52,126 bases of DNA from Nitrospirota bacterium. GTDB lineage: Bacteria; Nitrospirota; Thermodesulfovibrionia; Thermodesulfovibrionales; UBA9159. Below are positions 51,674 through 52,126 of the stretch, piece by piece. Below the pieces are notes generated by a model that saw nothing but the letters and a program-made list of their open reading frames with translations, made no database searches and was not told the DNA's origin. The DNA lies in the NCBI GenBank assembly GCA_023475105.1, contig JAMCWJ010000008.1:1-52126 (forward strand), read 5' to 3'. A program made the translations under genes and the position numbers. Numbering within the stretch: the first letter of the stretch is position 1; every line of letters starts with the position of its first letter.

Positions 51674-52126
51674 ACATCTTAGAGACATACAGCTTGAGAC
51701 TCTTACGTCTGTACTCTACGTCCTACGACCTTAAAACCTTTCGGCTGAGTCCAAGAGGAGCAAGACCACCACTTTGGTGAGCCACTCTTCACTTTCCTTG
51801 TACTCCTGTTTTGGGTTGTTGTCAAGAAGTTTTTGATGGAGGATGGGGAGAGATATAAAACTTCACTTTTTCTTCCCAGTAACTTCGATATTCTTTTCGC
51901 CTTTCTCTAATCCTCTTCTTTTTTAGTTTGATGATCTCCCTTTTGAACAAATTGGGCGAAATCTGCATTCTGCTTGTCATTGAGTTACAGACATGGAAGT
52001 GTTGTTTTTCGGAATAACCTAACGCTGTTGGCCCTGAATTAATCGTAATCGACTGACCCTATCGAAGCCCTTCCCGGATTAAAATACCCTAAAAAAGAAA
52101 GGACCGGGAGCGGGAAGGCCCGACGT
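51674..52126. other. 453-bp stretch at the right edge without recognised gene
   Basis: AT-rich toward the end. A 52-aa minus frame (51822-51980, Lys/Arg-rich, no ribosome binding site) was seen but is not convincing. An imperfect inverted repeat around CCTTCCCGG and CGGGAGCGGGAAGG lies at 52069-52118. Confidence 0.3.

Noticed and set aside
51822..51980. 52-codon minus-strand frame near the right edge
   Set aside because: Low complexity (Lys/Arg), no ribosome binding site and no recognised family.

Overview
The window (about 52 kb, moderately GC-rich) looks like chromosome from a Gram-negative, probably anaerobic bacterium. A BamD-type lipoprotein implies an outer membrane. The gene mix (two-CW protein, DUF3786, siroheme synthase N-half, YhcC, PIN/TRAM protein, CxxCH cytochrome) suggests Nitrospirota or a deltaproteobacterial relative. 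This placement is an inference from gene content; no marker gene decides it.

Layout. 1-540: the start of thiS on the minus strand behind a TPP riboswitch and an intrinsic terminator, then a foldback sequence. 538-6.2 kb: radical SAM protein, lexA between two small paralogous proteins, an HMA protein, a MazEF-like toxin-antitoxin pair, a decayed kinase, a DUF559 gene between repeats, and dinB (an SOS/repair neighbourhood). 6.6-13.9 kb (minus strand): phosphoesterase, cytochrome, and a probable operon aminotransferase-serA-purA-pilZ-comF. 14-20.7 kb (plus strand): HtrA protease, PIN/TRAM protein, ispD-ispF, mnmG-rsmG. 21-27.4 kb: an ACT protein followed by a perfect 16-bp parS-like palindrome, then DUF3786, bamD, siroheme synthase, a diguanylate cyclase, a TPR protein and a DUF2628 protein. 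28-31.6 kb: two-CW protein, a secreted protein, a CBS/HPP pair. 31.9-41.8 kb: a giant cyclic beta-glucan synthase gene overlapping galU, which makes its UDP-glucose. 42-52 kb: accessory region with two Fic proteins, tRNA-Arg, a LOG-like protein, tRNA-Pro, a tRNA-like remnant, a decayed IS256 copy that truncates a KAP NTPase, and a minus-strand cluster XRE regulator, SNF2-DUF3883 helicase, Fic.

The strongest unexplained signals are: (1) a family of long foldback repeats at gene 3' ends (five copies); (2) six promoters whose -10 box lies 5-7 nt before the start codon with no Shine-Dalgarno, suggesting leaderless mRNAs; (3) a three-unit operator array with 40-41 bp periodicity in front of the first Fic gene; (4) the XRE / SNF2-DUF3883 helicase / Fic operon, a candidate defence or stress system; (5) a 122-bp element present in two near-identical inverted copies 39 kb apart; (6) the parS-like site.

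All functional calls come from reading the sequence and recognising families; no database search was run. Start codons were chosen from ribosome binding sites and usual family N-termini, and alternatives are given where the choice is open.
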